Assembly (NCBI RefSeq): GCF_025660475.1
Contig: NZ_JAOUSF010000003.1
Span: 496,001 to 560,000, forward strand
Length of the DNA: 64,000 nucleotides
Origin: Perspicuibacillus lycopersici
GTDB lineage: Bacteria > Bacillota > Bacilli > Bacillales > Caldibacillaceae
Direction: 5' to 3'
Shown: in pieces, positions 48,841-58,244 of the stretch
Layout of the letters: each line of letters opens with the position of its first letter
Position numbering within the stretch: position 1 is the first letter of the stretch
Notes under the pieces: generated by a model
Databases searched by the model: none
What the model was told of the DNA's origin: nothing
Seen by the model: the letters and a program-made list of their open reading frames with translations, nothing else
Translations under genes and position numbers: made by a program

Positions 48841-49306
48841 ATGTAAACCTCCTTATTTCTTTATCATTATTATGTATATGCTTTACGTATATTAAAGCAA
48901 ACAGTTTCTTCTTGCAACTGTAAAGGTGCAGATTGTTACAATTTTTCGCTTATCCTATATTTTACCGCACCCCAACAAATAATACTAATCAAAAATCGAG
49001 GCGACTGATTTGTGGCGTACAAACTGGAGCCAGTCCGCAGGAGATAAAGGAAACATGATACGCCTCTGAATCGATGTTGACTTATCGTACGGAGGGCTGG
49101 CGAAGTTTGCTAGCCACTAGGAGCCGCAGCTAGGTTCTGTAGTTTTACTTTTTCCAATAATCCAGAACGATAGAGATTTGCTTAAATAGTTGAATTTATT
49201 TACAAGGAGCTAATATAAGTTCAAAAAAATCCGGCTTGCTTATACAACAAACCGAGAAAACAAAGGAAGTTTTATCATAATGTTATATCATATTAACGAA
49301 ACAAGA
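48841..49306. other. 466-bp gap with a structured GC-rich block
   Basis: Between lonA and lonB. The part 48998-49145 is clearly richer in G+C than its flanks and contains dyads: GAGGCG (48998-49003) with CGCCTC (49061-49066), and a GGCT...AGCC stem-loop around 49095-49115. No reading frame of note. It looks like a relic of a repeated intergenic element or an unannotated RNA; I cannot name it. Confidence 0.4.
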
Positions 49307-50983
49307 TTATATGCTTTCTTTCTTCTGTTCTTGGTACGAGAATACGGCAGTATGATCGACTACCTCTTTTATTTCATTTTTCACTAACGCTAATTCAAAT
49401 ACTTCTTTAATGTGCTGTACTGGGATAATCTCCATATCCTCAATCGTCGTGATAATGGATTCCATATTTTCCGCAGGAATAATCACCGTTTTTGCACCAG
49501 CTTTCTTTGCAGCCTTAATTTTTGTATACACTCCACCAACTGGTTTAACCTTGCCATGAATGGTTATTTCACCAGTCATTGCAATCGTATTTTTCACGGG
49601 CATTTTGTAAATCGCCGAATAAATACCTGTTGCCATTGCAATACCAGCTGATGGACCATCTACGGGGATTCCTCCCGGAAAATTAACATGAATATCATAT
49701 TCATCTGCGGGAACTCCAAACGAACGTAAAATGGTAATTACATTTTCTATTGACCCTTTCGCCATACTTTTTCTTCTAATCGATTTTCCTTGTCCGCCAA
49801 TACTTTCTTCCTCCACAATCCCTGTTACATTAATTGATCCTTTATCCATGGCCGGGATGACCGTTACCTCAATTTCTAATAATGCCCCACTATTTGGTCC
49901 ATAAACCGCAAGCCCATTAACAAGACCGATATGAGGCTTTGGTAATATTTTATTACTAAGTTTAGGAGAAAGCTGACTGGAATGGATAACCCAATCAACA
50001 TCCTCGTCTTTAATGTTGTGACGATCATCTGTAATCGCTAGCCCTGCTGCAATTTGAACCATGTTTACTGCTTCTCTACCATTTTTCGCATATTGGGAAA
50101 GCTTTTTAATTCCATATTCACTTATTGAAAGGTTTACTTTATCTGCGGCACGTTTTACTACTTGCTTCAATTCCTCTTGATCTAATTCTCGGAAATATAT
50201 TTCCATACAGCGTGAACGAATTGCTGGTGGAATCTCGTCAGGGGATCTTGTGGTAGCACCAATTAATCGAAAATCAGCAGGTAATCCATTTTTAAAAATA
50301 TCATGTATAAAGCTCGGAATATGTGTGTTTTCCTCACTATAATAAGCACTTTCTAAATAAACTTTTCGATCTTCTAACACCTTTAGCAGCTTATTCATTT
50401 GAATTGGATGTAATTCGCCAATTTCATCAATAAATAGAACACCACCATGGGCGTTAGTTACAGCACCTTGTTTTGGCTGTGGAATTCCCGCTTGCCCCAT
50501 TGCCCCAGCACCTTGGTAAATCGGGTCATGGACAGAACCAATTAATGGGTCTGCAATCCCGCGTTCGTCAAAGCGAGCGGTTGTAGCATCTAACTCGACA
50601 AACTTTGCATCTCTTTTAAATGGTGACTTCTCCATTTTCTTTGCTTCTTCTAATACTAAACGAGCTGCCGCTGTTTTGCCTATTCCTGGAGGGCCATAAA
50701 TAATCACATGCTGTGGATTTGGACCACATAATGCGGCTTTTAATGCTTTTATTCCATCCTCTTGTCCGATAATATCAGCGAAAGTCGTCGGGCGAACCAT
50801 TTCTGCTAATGGCTCCGAGAGCTTGATGGAACGCATTTTCTTTAATTGATCCATTTCCTTTCGTGACTCTCGGTCTATACTTACTTTTTGGGACCGTTGA
50901 TTCTTTAATAAGTTCCAAAAATATAATCCAATAACAACTCCGAAAAATAATTGAATTAGTAAGACGATGCCTGTTAAGCTCAT
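49307..50983 (-). CDS. lonB: LonB sporulation Lon-type protease
   Basis: 558 residues from ATG 50983 (GGAGGG upstream). N-terminal membrane helix (about 3-22, LTGIVLLIQLFFGVVIGLYF), AAA+ domain (Walker A GPPGIGKTA, Walker B FIDEIGEL), and Lon protease domain with Ser in VDGPSAGIAM and the catalytic Lys about 43 residues later. Made in the forespore in B. subtilis. It has its own promoter of sigma-F type. Confidence 0.95.
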   Translation of the reverse strand: MSLTGIVLLIQLFFGVVIGLYFWNLLKNQRSQKVSIDRESRKEMDQLKKMRSIKLSEPLAEMVRPTTFADIIGQEDGIKALKAALCGPNPQHVIIYGPPGIGKTAAARLVLEEAKKMEKSPFKRDAKFVELDATTARFDERGIADPLIGSVHDPIYQGAGAMGQAGIPQPKQGAVTNAHGGVLFIDEIGELHPIQMNKLLKVLEDRKVYLESAYYSEENTHIPSFIHDIFKNGLPADFRLIGATTRSPDEIPPAIRSRCMEIYFRELDQEELKQVVKRAADKVNLSISEYGIKKLSQYAKNGREAVNMVQIAAGLAITDDRHNIKDEDVDWVIHSSQLSPKLSNKILPKPHIGLVNGLAVYGPNSGALLEIEVTVIPAMDKGSINVTGIVEEESIGGQGKSIRRKSMAKGSIENVITILRSFGVPADEYDIHVNFPGGIPVDGPSAGIAMATGIYSAIYKMPVKNTIAMTGEITIHGKVKPVGGVYTKIKAAKKAGAKTVIIPAENMESIITTIEDMEIIPVQHIKEVFELALVKNEIKEVVDHTAVFSYQEQKKESI

Positions 50984-51025
50984 ATGTATTCCCTCCATAA
51001 GATGATAATTTTTCTGTATGTCCAT

Positions 51026-51055
51026 TAGTATCTCCCTTTCAATTATGGAATAAAC
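51026..51055 (-). promoter_or_regulatory. possible sigma-F promoter of lonB
   Basis: Minus strand GTTTA (51055-51051), 15 nt, GGAGATACTA (51035-51026). The -10 fully fits GGNNANANTR and the -35 matches four of five of GYATA. lonB is sigma-F dependent in B. subtilis. Confidence 0.5.
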
Positions 51056-51133
51056 AAGATTTTATGGAGAGAAATGCTACTTCTCTATATTCATTTTTTT
51101 CTGAATTCATATCTGCCTATACGCAACCAATCC

Positions 51134-51181
51134 AAATAAAAAAACCGAGCAAACAGGAACTTGCTTCCTGCTTGCTCGGTT
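51134..51181 (-). terminator. terminator of clpX
   Basis: Long near-perfect stem ACCGAGCAAACAGGAA/TTCCTGCTTGCTCGGT (51144-51181) followed on the minus strand by seven T. Confidence 0.92.
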
Positions 51182-51209
51182 AAAATTCGTCTATTATTAT
51201 AGAGTATTT

Positions 51210-52469
51210 TTACGCTGTTTTTTCCTCGTGTTCAATTACTGTACCATCTTTTAATACTAATGACGGACGTTTGTTATCTAGAATCGTTTCTTTTGTAATG
51301 ATACATTTTGCAATATCATCTCGAGAAGGCAATTCAAACATTACGTCCAACATAATACCTTCCACAATGGAACGTAAACCACGCGCACCAGTTTTTCGTT
51401 CAATTGCTTTTTTCGCTATTTCACGCAATGCCTCTTCTTCAAACTCCAATTCAACATTATCCAACTCTAATAATTTTTTAAATTGCTTTGCAAGTGCATT
51501 TTTTGGTTTTGTTAAAATGGAAACTAATGCATCTTCATCTAATCGCTCTAATGTTGCAATGACAGGTATACGACCGATAAATTCCGGAATTAAACCGAAT
51601 TGTAACAAATCTTCCGGTAATACCTTTGTTAATAGATCTTTCTCTTCATCTTCTTTTTTGGCATCTGAACCAAAGCCGATGACTTTCTTACCTAGACGGC
51701 GTTTAATAATTTGTTCAACACCATCAAATGCTCCACCACAGATAAATAAAATATTCGTTGTATCAATTTGAATAAATTCCTGGTGTGGATGTTTTCTCCC
51801 GCCTTGAGGTGGAACGCTTGCAACCGTACCTTCTAAAATTTTCAATAATGCCTGCTGAACACCTTCACCAGAAACATCCCGTGTAATTGATGGATTTTCT
51901 GACTTACGGGCAATTTTATCGATTTCATCAATATAAATAATACCTTTTTCTGCACGTTCAACGTCATAATCAGCTGCTTGAATTAATTTTAATAAAATAT
52001 TTTCTACGTCTTCTCCAACATAGCCTGCTTCTGTTAGAGAAGTTGCATCAGCAATTGCGAAAGGAACATTTAAAATCCGAGCTAACGTTTGAGCAAGTAA
52101 TGTTTTCCCGCTACCAGTTGGTCCAATTAAGCTAATATTACTTTTCGCTAATTCAACATCATCCACTTTACTCTTGGAATTAATCCGTTTGTAATGGTTG
52201 TAGACAGCAACCGCCAAAGTCTTTTTCGCTTGATCTTGACCAATAACATACTCATCTAATATTTCACGGATTTCGATTGGCTTCGGAACATCTTTAAACT
52301 CAACTTCTTCTTCTGTTCCTAACTCTTCTTCCACAATTTCCGTACATAATTCAATACATTCATCACATATATAAACGCCTGGACCAGCAACTAATTTACG
52401 AACTTGGTCTTGAGTTTTTCCGCAAAAAGAACACTTCAATTGTCCTTTTTCATCATTGAATTTAAACAT
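51210..52469 (-). CDS. clpX: ClpX ATPase subunit of ClpXP
   Basis: 419 residues from ATG 52469 (the GTG 9 nt upstream lies inside the SD). Zinc domain with Cys13, Cys16, Cys35 and Cys38, AAA+ core with Walker [11 protein letters not shown] and Walker [14 protein letters not shown] pore loop, sensor [11 protein letters not shown], and the ClpP-binding IGF loop (KVIGFG). Unfolds substrates for ClpP. Monocistronic by its flanking terminators. Confidence 0.98.
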   Translation of the reverse strand: MFKFNDEKGQLKCSFCGKTQDQVRKLVAGPGVYICDECIELCTEIVEEELGTEEEVEFKDVPKPIEIREILDEYVIGQDQAKKTLAVAVYNHYKRINSKSKVDDVELAKSNISLIGPTGSGKTLLAQTLARILNVPFAIADATSLTEAGYVGEDVENILLKLIQAADYDVERAEKGIIYIDEIDKIARKSENPSITRDVSGEGVQQALLKILEGTVASVPPQGGRKHPHQEFIQIDTTNILFICGGAFDGVEQIIKRRLGKKVIGFGSDAKKEDEEKDLLTKVLPEDLLQFGLIPEFIGRIPVIATLERLDEDALVSILTKPKNALAKQFKKLLELDNVELEFEEEALREIAKKAIERKTGARGLRSIVEGIMLDVMFELPSRDDIAKCIITKETILDNKRPSLVLKDGTVIEHEEKTA

Positions 52470-52853
52470 ATTGTTCACCCCTTAAAAATTTTTTCTCATC
52501 TACCTAACCCGAGATTTACAAAGTTAAAACAAAGAGGCTGTTTTTGAAACATGAAAACCTGGTCAATAAATTCAAAAGGTCATCTAAGAATGAATTTCTC
52601 TATTCTTATATGTAATGGAATTGTAGCATATTGAGTATCAAACAGGTAATAAAAAGACTCGAAACAGATTATGTATAGTTTGTACTAAGTAATCGTATTA
52701 ATAGGCGGTAAAAACTAGAACTATTATTATGTATTCGTATGTATTTTTTTCGCTCGAAGGTTAAAGGTCAAAGAGTTAGATATTTATTATGTACAATTTT
52801 TAGCTAAATTATGTATTGATTGTAAAAAAAATGATTCTTTTTTTAGTTAGGAT
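52470..52853. other. clpX upstream region
   Basis: About 380 bp AT-rich. It must contain the clpX promoter, but no -35/-10 pair with good spacing stood out. No gene or RNA seen. Confidence 0.45.
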
Positions 52854-52885
52854 AAAACAAGGTACAATAAATTGCACCTTGTTTT
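52854..52885 (-). terminator. terminator of tig
   Basis: Stem AAAACAAGGT/ACCTTGTTTT with an inner CAAT/ATTG pairing; the T-run forms the outer stem. About 30 nt past the tig stop. Confidence 0.75.
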
Positions 52886-52916
52886 ATGAAATTAATAAAA
52901 GAATCTCTTTACACTA

Positions 52917-54203
52917 TTATGCAACAGTTTTGCTTGTTTCAACAAGTAGTTTAACTGCTTTATTCATTTTTAAATCTTCTTTAATGCTGTCAGTAGATCC
53001 TAATAATTGTTTGATTTGGTCTACTGGCATATTGTACATTTCAGACATATTTTGAAGTTCTGCTTCTACTTCTTCATCTGTTACTTCAATATTTTCTGCT
53101 TTTACAATAGCTTCAAGAGTTAAGCTCACGCGAACTCGTTTTGCTGCATCGTCTTTCATTTGTTCTTTTAATGAATCAGTATCTTGACCGGAAAGTTGTG
53201 AGTATAATTCTAGATTTAAGCCTTGTGCTTGTAATCTTTGCTCGAATTCTTTTACCATACGGTCCACTTCAGATTCAATCATCTCTTCTGGAATATCCAT
53301 TTCAGCATTTTCAGCTGCTTTTTCTAATACTGTGTTTTCCACTTCGTGTTGTGCTTGATGTTCCTTATCATGTGTTAGACGATCTTTAATTTTTGTTTTT
53401 AATGCATCTAAAGTTTCCACTTCATCATCTACATCAACAGCAAAATCATCATCTAGCTCAGGCAATTCTAAGCCTTTAATTTCATGAACTGTTACTTTAA
53501 ATACAGCTGGTTTACCTGCAAGCTCTGCTGCATGGTATTCTTCAGGGAATGTTACATTCACATCTTTCGTTTCACCAGCTTTAACGCCAACAAGCTGTTC
53601 TTCGAAGCCTGGGATGAAAGAATTAGAACCTAATTCAAGTGAATAGTTTTCACCTTTTCCACCTTCAAATGCTTCTCCATCAACAAAACCTTCGAAGTCG
53701 ATAACAACTGTATCGCCATTTTCTGCAGGTGCATCTTCCTTAACAACAAGCTCGGCATGACGTTTTTGAAGTTCTGTAAGCTCTGCTGCTACATCTTCTT
53801 CTGTAACTTCAGTATCTACTTTTGGAACTTCTAAGCCTTTGTATTCACCTAATTTAACTTCTGGTTTTACAACAACAACTGCTTTAAAAGTAACACCTTC
53901 ACCTTTACCGATGTTTTCAACATCAACTTCTGGTGATGCAACAGGCTCAATTCCTGTTTCTTCTACAGCTTTTGCATACGCATCAGGTAGAACAATATCA
54001 ATTGCATCTTGGTAAAGGGATTCTACTCCAAATCTTTGTTCAAAAATTGGACGTGGTATTTTACCTTTACGGAATCCAGGAATATTTACTTGTTTTACTA
54101 CTTTTTGAAATGCTTGATCTAATGCTTTGTCAAATGACGCTGCATCTACTTCAACGGTTAATTCACCGCGGTTGCCTTCTAATTTTTCCCATTTTGCAGA
54201 CAT
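52917..54203 (-). CDS. tig: Trigger factor
   Basis: 428 residues from ATG 54203 (GGAGGG upstream). N-terminal ribosome-binding domain with the signature GFRKGKIPR near residue 45, FKBP-type peptidyl-prolyl isomerase domain (about 160-245), and a helical C-terminal chaperone domain. Acts on nascent chains at the ribosome. Order tig-clpX-lonB-lonA is as in B. subtilis. Confidence 0.97.
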   Translation of the reverse strand: MSAKWEKLEGNRGELTVEVDAASFDKALDQAFQKVVKQVNIPGFRKGKIPRPIFEQRFGVESLYQDAIDIVLPDAYAKAVEETGIEPVASPEVDVENIGKGEGVTFKAVVVVKPEVKLGEYKGLEVPKVDTEVTEEDVAAELTELQKRHAELVVKEDAPAENGDTVVIDFEGFVDGEAFEGGKGENYSLELGSNSFIPGFEEQLVGVKAGETKDVNVTFPEEYHAAELAGKPAVFKVTVHEIKGLELPELDDDFAVDVDDEVETLDALKTKIKDRLTHDKEHQAQHEVENTVLEKAAENAEMDIPEEMIESEVDRMVKEFEQRLQAQGLNLELYSQLSGQDTDSLKEQMKDDAAKRVRVSLTLEAIVKAENIEVTDEEVEAELQNMSEMYNMPVDQIKQLLGSTDSIKEDLKMNKAVKLLVETSKTVA

Positions 54204-54431
54204 ACCGATTCCCTCCAACATCTATTTATCATTTTATTTTGTTCTTATATGTAGACCTTGTCCATTGTATACAAAACATCCTACATACGCAACAATGTAT
54301 TCAAAAAGCTACAAAATCTATCCCGAAAAATGAAATCTTTTTGAATATTTTTCAAGGTATTTGAAAAAAGAACAGATTACTTCAACCCTACCATTATAAC
54401 ATAGGATTCATTTGTTTCAATACATACGGGT

Positions 54432-55451
54432 TTAAAATCGGGATACGAATTTTTGCTCCACTGCTAAGATAAACTGCTGTGCCTCCTGCAGTTTGTCTTC
54501 ATCTATACCATTAGAAATTCTGAATTGGGAATCATTACCATCCGCTACTTCATTTTCATTCATATACCGGTCAACTACACGAAGAATGGCATTTGCCCAT
54601 AATTCTACATTCGTAAAGTCCCTTTCCAATGGATAAATATTGAAAAAGAAACGTTCACAAAGGGTATTTGTATATTCCATTAAGCTTGGATTCTTTTGTT
54701 CATATTGCTTGAATAGAAATTGCTTAACTTCTTCTACAAATGGTACCTCTCGTACAGAAGGATATTCCATTACATTAAGGTTCATTTCCATTCCAAATTT
54801 CTTGATGGTCACAACCTCACGATAATCGTTTTCCTTTAACGTATTTAACAATATCGTTTTAATAAATGGATCTTCTTCTTCGTCTCGTAAAAAATTTCGA
54901 ATAGTATCTATGTGATGTTGGATTTGCTCGATATCTAGTTGGGCAATATTTTGAACGATTTCTGTAAAATTTCCTTCAAATATATTTTCGATCGGCTCAA
55001 ATTCACGACTATGCTCAATGTTCTCCACATCATCCATTCGCTCACAAAGATGTAGTAGCTCGGTATACTGATCCATCTTAGAAAATGGTATTTGATTTTC
55101 TTCCATTAACATTGTTATCAATTGTTGGATTTTTTTATACTCGTGAAGTTGAAAAAGTATTGTTATATACATATCAGTAGTTTCAAAATAATCACCAATT
55201 CCGAGATTTAACATTTCTTCAACAATGTCTAATGCCTTTTGCATACTCCCTAATTTTAAGTAAGCAGCAGTTAACGTATATAAAATATCTTGGTTTTCAC
55301 TATTAATTTTTTTTGCATCTAATAGTAAAGGAATTGCTTCATTTACTCGACCTCTATCTAAATAATCCTTCCCCTTCTGTAATAGACGTTGTTCTAATTT
55401 CGGGAAAAGGATAATGTTGTTATTTGAAGCTTCTTCTTTCACCACACTCAT
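54432..55451 (-). CDS. ysoA: YsoA-like TPR protein
   Basis: 339 residues. N-terminal tetratricopeptide region (about 18-110, GKDYLDRGRVNEAIPLLLDAKKI and AYLKLGSMQKALDIVEEML), then a helical region and a C-terminal domain resembling DUF3196 proteins. Function unknown; a scaffold role is generic for TPRs. It lies upstream of tig, as ysoA does in B. subtilis. ATG 55451 has only a weak SD. Confidence 0.82.
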   Translation of the reverse strand: MSVVKEEASNNNIILFPKLEQRLLQKGKDYLDRGRVNEAIPLLLDAKKINSENQDILYTLTAAYLKLGSMQKALDIVEEMLNLGIGDYFETTDMYITILFQLHEYKKIQQLITMLMEENQIPFSKMDQYTELLHLCERMDDVENIEHSREFEPIENIFEGNFTEIVQNIAQLDIEQIQHHIDTIRNFLRDEEEDPFIKTILLNTLKENDYREVVTIKKFGMEMNLNVMEYPSVREVPFVEEVKQFLFKQYEQKNPSLMEYTNTLCERFFFNIYPLERDFTNVELWANAILRVVDRYMNENEVADGNDSQFRISNGIDEDKLQEAQQFILAVEQKFVSRF

Positions 55452-55527
55452 CCCACGCTTTTATTAATCAGATTTTTTGTCAGTTTACCACTCTTTATAA
55501 GAAAAACCAACTAAACAAAACAAAAAA

Positions 55528-55566
55528 CACTGGAAAATGCTGAATCTACAACAATTTCGCAGTGCT
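55528..55566 (-). terminator. terminator after tRNA-Arg(CCT)
   Basis: Outer arms CACTG/CAGTG with TTT/AAA inside, followed on the minus strand by TTTTTTG. About 25 nt past the tRNA. Confidence 0.6.
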
Positions 55567-55587
55567 TTCTTTTGCTTCATATGTTAG

Positions 55588-55661
55588 CGTCCCAGACGAG
55601 ATTCGAACTCATGACCTACAGCTTAGGAGGCTGTCGCTCTATCCTGCTGAGCTACTGGGAC
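55588..55661 (-). tRNA. tRNA-Arg (anticodon CCT)
   Basis: 74 nt cloverleaf on the minus strand: acceptor GTCCCAG/CTGGGAC, D-stem GCTC/GAGC, anticodon stem ACAGC/GCTGT with loop CTCCTAA (anticodon CCT), and T-arm ATGAG-TTCGAAT-CTCGT. Discriminator G; CCA not encoded. Reads AGG codons. Confidence 0.95.
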
Positions 55662-55762
55662 ATCGTATGTATTACTATTACTAGATAAAATGAAAATTTG
55701 CCAACTATTATATTACCACATTTGGGAAGTTCACTTCAATTATTATGATTAGTCAACGCAAT

Positions 55763-55800
55763 AAAAAAATAAAAGGAACTCTTAGTTGACTAAGAGCTCC
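55763..55800 (-). terminator. terminator after tRNA-Arg(TCT) copy A
   Basis: Stem GGAACTCTTAGT/ACTAAGAGCTCC (55775-55800) followed on the minus strand by a long T-rich run. It lies between copy A and tRNA-Arg(CCT). Confidence 0.88.
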
Positions 55801-55810
55801 CTTTATTTAA

Positions 55811-55884
55811 CGTCCCAGGAGAGATTCGAACTCCCGACCCACAGCTTAGAAGGCTGTTGCTCTATCCAGCTGAGCTACTGAGAC
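55811..55884 (-). tRNA. tRNA-Arg (anticodon TCT), copy A
   Basis: Complete cloverleaf with anticodon loop CTTCTAA. It differs from copy B (59868-59941) at three bases: acceptor position 4 (T, giving a G-U-type pair) and a compensated T-stem pair. A 48-bp block (55833-55880) is identical to 59890-59937. It lies at the left border of the integrative element. Confidence 0.95.
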
Positions 55885-55893
55885 AATACAGTT

Positions 55894-55930
55894 CCTTATC
55901 TGCCAAAACACACTCATAGCAAGGCTTTTA
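55894..55930. repeat. candidate attachment repeat, left copy
   Basis: Begins CCTTATCTGCCAAAAC and contains CAAGG; about 29 of 37 positions match the right copy at 59816-59852 in the same orientation. It is embedded in a perfect 10-bp inverted repeat (AGTTCCTTAT 55890-55899 with ATAAGGAACT 55930-55939). Confidence 0.55.
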
Positions 55931-56092
55931 TAAGGAACTAACACATTTTAAATTTTTAATTTTATGAAACTAGAGATTAGTACATTTCCCTAACAAAGTT
56001 CTATTACCTCATGATAACAGAATAACTCAGAGCTTTTTATATAACAAGCACATTTTAAGCTTAGCTTTTATAATGTTATTACACAGAAATTA

Positions 56093-56962
56093 TTAATCTT
56101 CAAAGCCTTTTGATATTTGTTTTAAAATTACATTATAGTAGGTTTTAATTACACTTCTCTCAGTTTCATGTACAATACTGTTATGTGCAATTAAATTTCT
56201 GCATTCAGCCATTTCATCAATTTTAGGAATTATAAAATCTTGACTAGGAAAATATTTTTTAAAAACATCCCAGTTGTTACTGATAATTGCCCCTAAATCC
56301 TTAAAATCTAAGTAAAATAATTTAGAGTCTCCCCTTACACTTAGCCATTTATTAGCCTGAGCTTTTTCAACTCTATTGGTAATTGTATTTCTAAGAGGGT
56401 TTGGTACAGTTATCTTGCTAAAATAATCATCTCCATAGACATCTTTACAAACTTCCTCTATAAACAATCTTAGTGAATTTTCCACAGCATAAAGATATGT
56501 ATAAACCTCAGCCATGTAATACCCTTTTTCTTTTATATCAGTAGGAAGAATTTTAGACAGAATCTTACCTGATAGTCTATCTGATTGTTTTTCCAAGTCT
56601 GATATAAGATCATCCTCTAACTCAAAGTCTTTACTCAAATCAATTTCTATAATTACTCTTTTAACATCATACCCTACTTCAGCAGGTATTAATTTATCAA
56701 GAGTAGCTCTTAAAAGTTCCTTTGTATTGTCATTGTCTAGTCCATCAATATTTATAGGATTTACATACAAGTAAATATTAGTTGCCATGGCATCAGGTCT
56801 TCCCCTACCACCATCATAATAAGAATAACCACCTGTTTCAATAGAAAGACTTGCACCTCTTAACAATTGTGCCAATTCATGCTCCTGCATTCTTTTTAAT
56901 TTGTAAATTAAACCATCCAAAAGTTTTTCATTACTAAATGATAAGTTATAAGTAAATGACAT
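56093..56962 (-). CDS. HEPN-domain protein (putative RNase, defence-type cargo)
   Basis: 289 residues from ATG 56962 (GGGGG seven nt upstream; the frame runs to 56989). The C-terminal part looks like a HEPN domain: a helix YTYLYAVENSLRLFIEEV (about 154-171), a central FYLDFKDLGAIISNNWDVFKKYF stretch in the Swt1/ApeA-like style, and the catalytic motif ECRNLIAHN with Arg255 and His260 (Rx4H). HEPN RNases act in toxin-antitoxin and abortive-infection systems. The N-terminal 150 residues are acidic, contain GGYSYYDGGRGRPD, and match no family I know; they may sense a trigger. No antitoxin gene overlaps it. Function is inferred from the motif and the mobile setting. Confidence 0.7.
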   Translation of the reverse strand: MSFTYNLSFSNEKLLDGLIYKLKRMQEHELAQLLRGASLSIETGGYSYYDGGRGRPDAMATNIYLYVNPINIDGLDNDNTKELLRATLDKLIPAEVGYDVKRVIIEIDLSKDFELEDDLISDLEKQSDRLSGKILSKILPTDIKEKGYYMAEVYTYLYAVENSLRLFIEEVCKDVYGDDYFSKITVPNPLRNTITNRVEKAQANKWLSVRGDSKLFYLDFKDLGAIISNNWDVFKKYFPSQDFIIPKIDEMAECRNLIAHNSIVHETERSVIKTYYNVILKQISKGFED

Positions 56963-57115
56963 TATTCTTCCCCCTTTATCCTCTGCCATAATTCTAAAAA
57001 TTTACAATTTCAACAATCTAATTTTAACATAAGTACTACTCATTTCTTTAATTAAAAATGATAAATAAGGAGACCCCTTTCCCTAGGAATCCCCTAATTA
57101 AATGTACTCATAATT

Positions 57116-57658
57116 TTAGTTAACTTCTACAGCCTGTAAATCTTCATATTCCCCTAATAGTTCATCATCCCCTGAATATACCTCATAATCTAAGAAACAA
57201 TTTATTGGATAATACAAATAAAACTCTTGTCCATCTTTCTTCTTTAATTTAATTGCATCTAACAACTTCTTACCATTGTAGACATTGCTAATAAGGTGCT
57301 TATGAATAATTACACCAACTTGTTGTCTTGATAGTCCAATTAGTTTTCCTATTTTCTCCTGTGAAATCCAAGCAAATCCATCCTTATCAGTATGTGCAGC
57401 AATAACAAGTAACACTTTCAATGCTGATGGATGAAGCTTATATAAACCACCAGAAGATATGAAATCTTTATCTAAAGATAGAAAAACCTTTTTATCAATT
57501 TCATCAGTTTTAAAGTTGTAGGATTCTTTTACTGACAGATGGACAAATGGTTCTTGCTCTATATCTGTATTAGTAAGCTTTTCAGCTAATAAAGTTTTTC
57601 CCTGCTGAATAATATTTTTTGAAATATGTTTTTTGTGTTTTTCATTTTCTCTAATCAT
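57116..57658 (-). CDS. winged-helix protein, RepL/HTH_36-like
   Basis: 180 residues; AAGGAG before ATG 57658. The middle (about 75-125) is a helix-turn-helix of HTH_36/RepL style: LHPSALKVLLVIAAHTDKDGFAWISQEKIGKLIGLSRQQVGVIIHKHL. A basic N-terminus and an acidic C-terminal tail (GDDELLGEYEDLQAVEV) flank it. It may be a replication initiator of the excised circle or a transcription regulator of the element; sequence alone does not decide. It lies between the HEPN gene and a 586-bp gap. Confidence 0.65.
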   Translation of the reverse strand: MIRENEKHKKHISKNIIQQGKTLLAEKLTNTDIEQEPFVHLSVKESYNFKTDEIDKKVFLSLDKDFISSGGLYKLHPSALKVLLVIAAHTDKDGFAWISQEKIGKLIGLSRQQVGVIIHKHLISNVYNGKKLLDAIKLKKKDGQEFYLYYPINCFLDYEVYSGDDELLGEYEDLQAVEVN

Positions 57659-58059
57659 TAAATTATCTCCTTTTTTAATCTGGATGTTTCTATTTTTAAT
57701 ACAAAGTTATTTAGAATAGTTGTACTATCCATCCTTTACAACCTTTTAATTCTTTCTTTACTTTCATGTCTTTCAGTTCTTTAATGTTAAGTAGACATTC
57801 CCCCTGATAATCAAAAATTCATTGACTGTACAAAACTATCATTAGATTTTCAAGTTAATACTGTGACAGATAATAATGGAGTATCTTTTTCACTGAATGG
57901 GTAAATATAGAGATAAGTTTTAAAAGGATGTTCTACAACAAAGAGGAATGGTCTTGGATTTTTAATAAATTTGAATTGTTGTTATATCAATAATCCTAAC
58001 TATATACACCCAAGAATTTCAGAGTAATTCAGAATTGTAATCATTTTAAATATTGAAAT

Positions 58060-58168
58060 AAAAAAAAGAGCAATCACTTTGGATGCTCTTTATCTTTTCA
58101 TTTACTCAAGCTTTGTACATTAGAGGGGTAATAGGGGGGGATGGGGTATGTAAAATAGTGAGAAGTAC
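58060..58168 (-). ncRNA. candidate C-rich small RNA of the element
   Basis: Within the 586-bp gene-free gap 57659-58244. Minus strand TTAGTG (58202-58197), 16 nt, TATATT (58180-58175) could start an RNA near 58168. It would end at a strong terminator, AAAGAGCA/TGCTCTTT (58065-58091) followed by eight T. The body has the C-rich run CCCCATCCCCCCC-TATTACCCCTCT, able to pair with Shine-Dalgarno sequences. Promoter and function are inferred. The rest of the gap holds nothing I can support. Confidence 0.35.
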
Positions 58169-58218
58169 CTGAAAAATATACTAGCTTAGAAAATATCACT
58201 AAAGGCATTTAATACCAA

Positions 58219-58243
58219 TAAAAAAAGGGATAAGCTCCCTTTG
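58219..58243 (-). terminator. terminator of the small element gene
   Basis: Stem AAAGGGA/TCCCTTT (58224-58242) followed on the minus strand by a T-run; touches the stop codon of the gene at 58245. Confidence 0.75.
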
Positions 58244-58244
58244 A

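Noticed and set aside
57805-57903. Plus-strand codon run ending in VTDNNGVSFSLNG before a stop
   Set aside because: About 32 codons, no start codon or SD; may be a gene remnant but not supportable.
58122-58145. G-quadruplex on the plus strand
   Set aside because: G-runs are present but spacing is irregular and no gene context supports it; the complementary C-rich RNA reading is reported instead.
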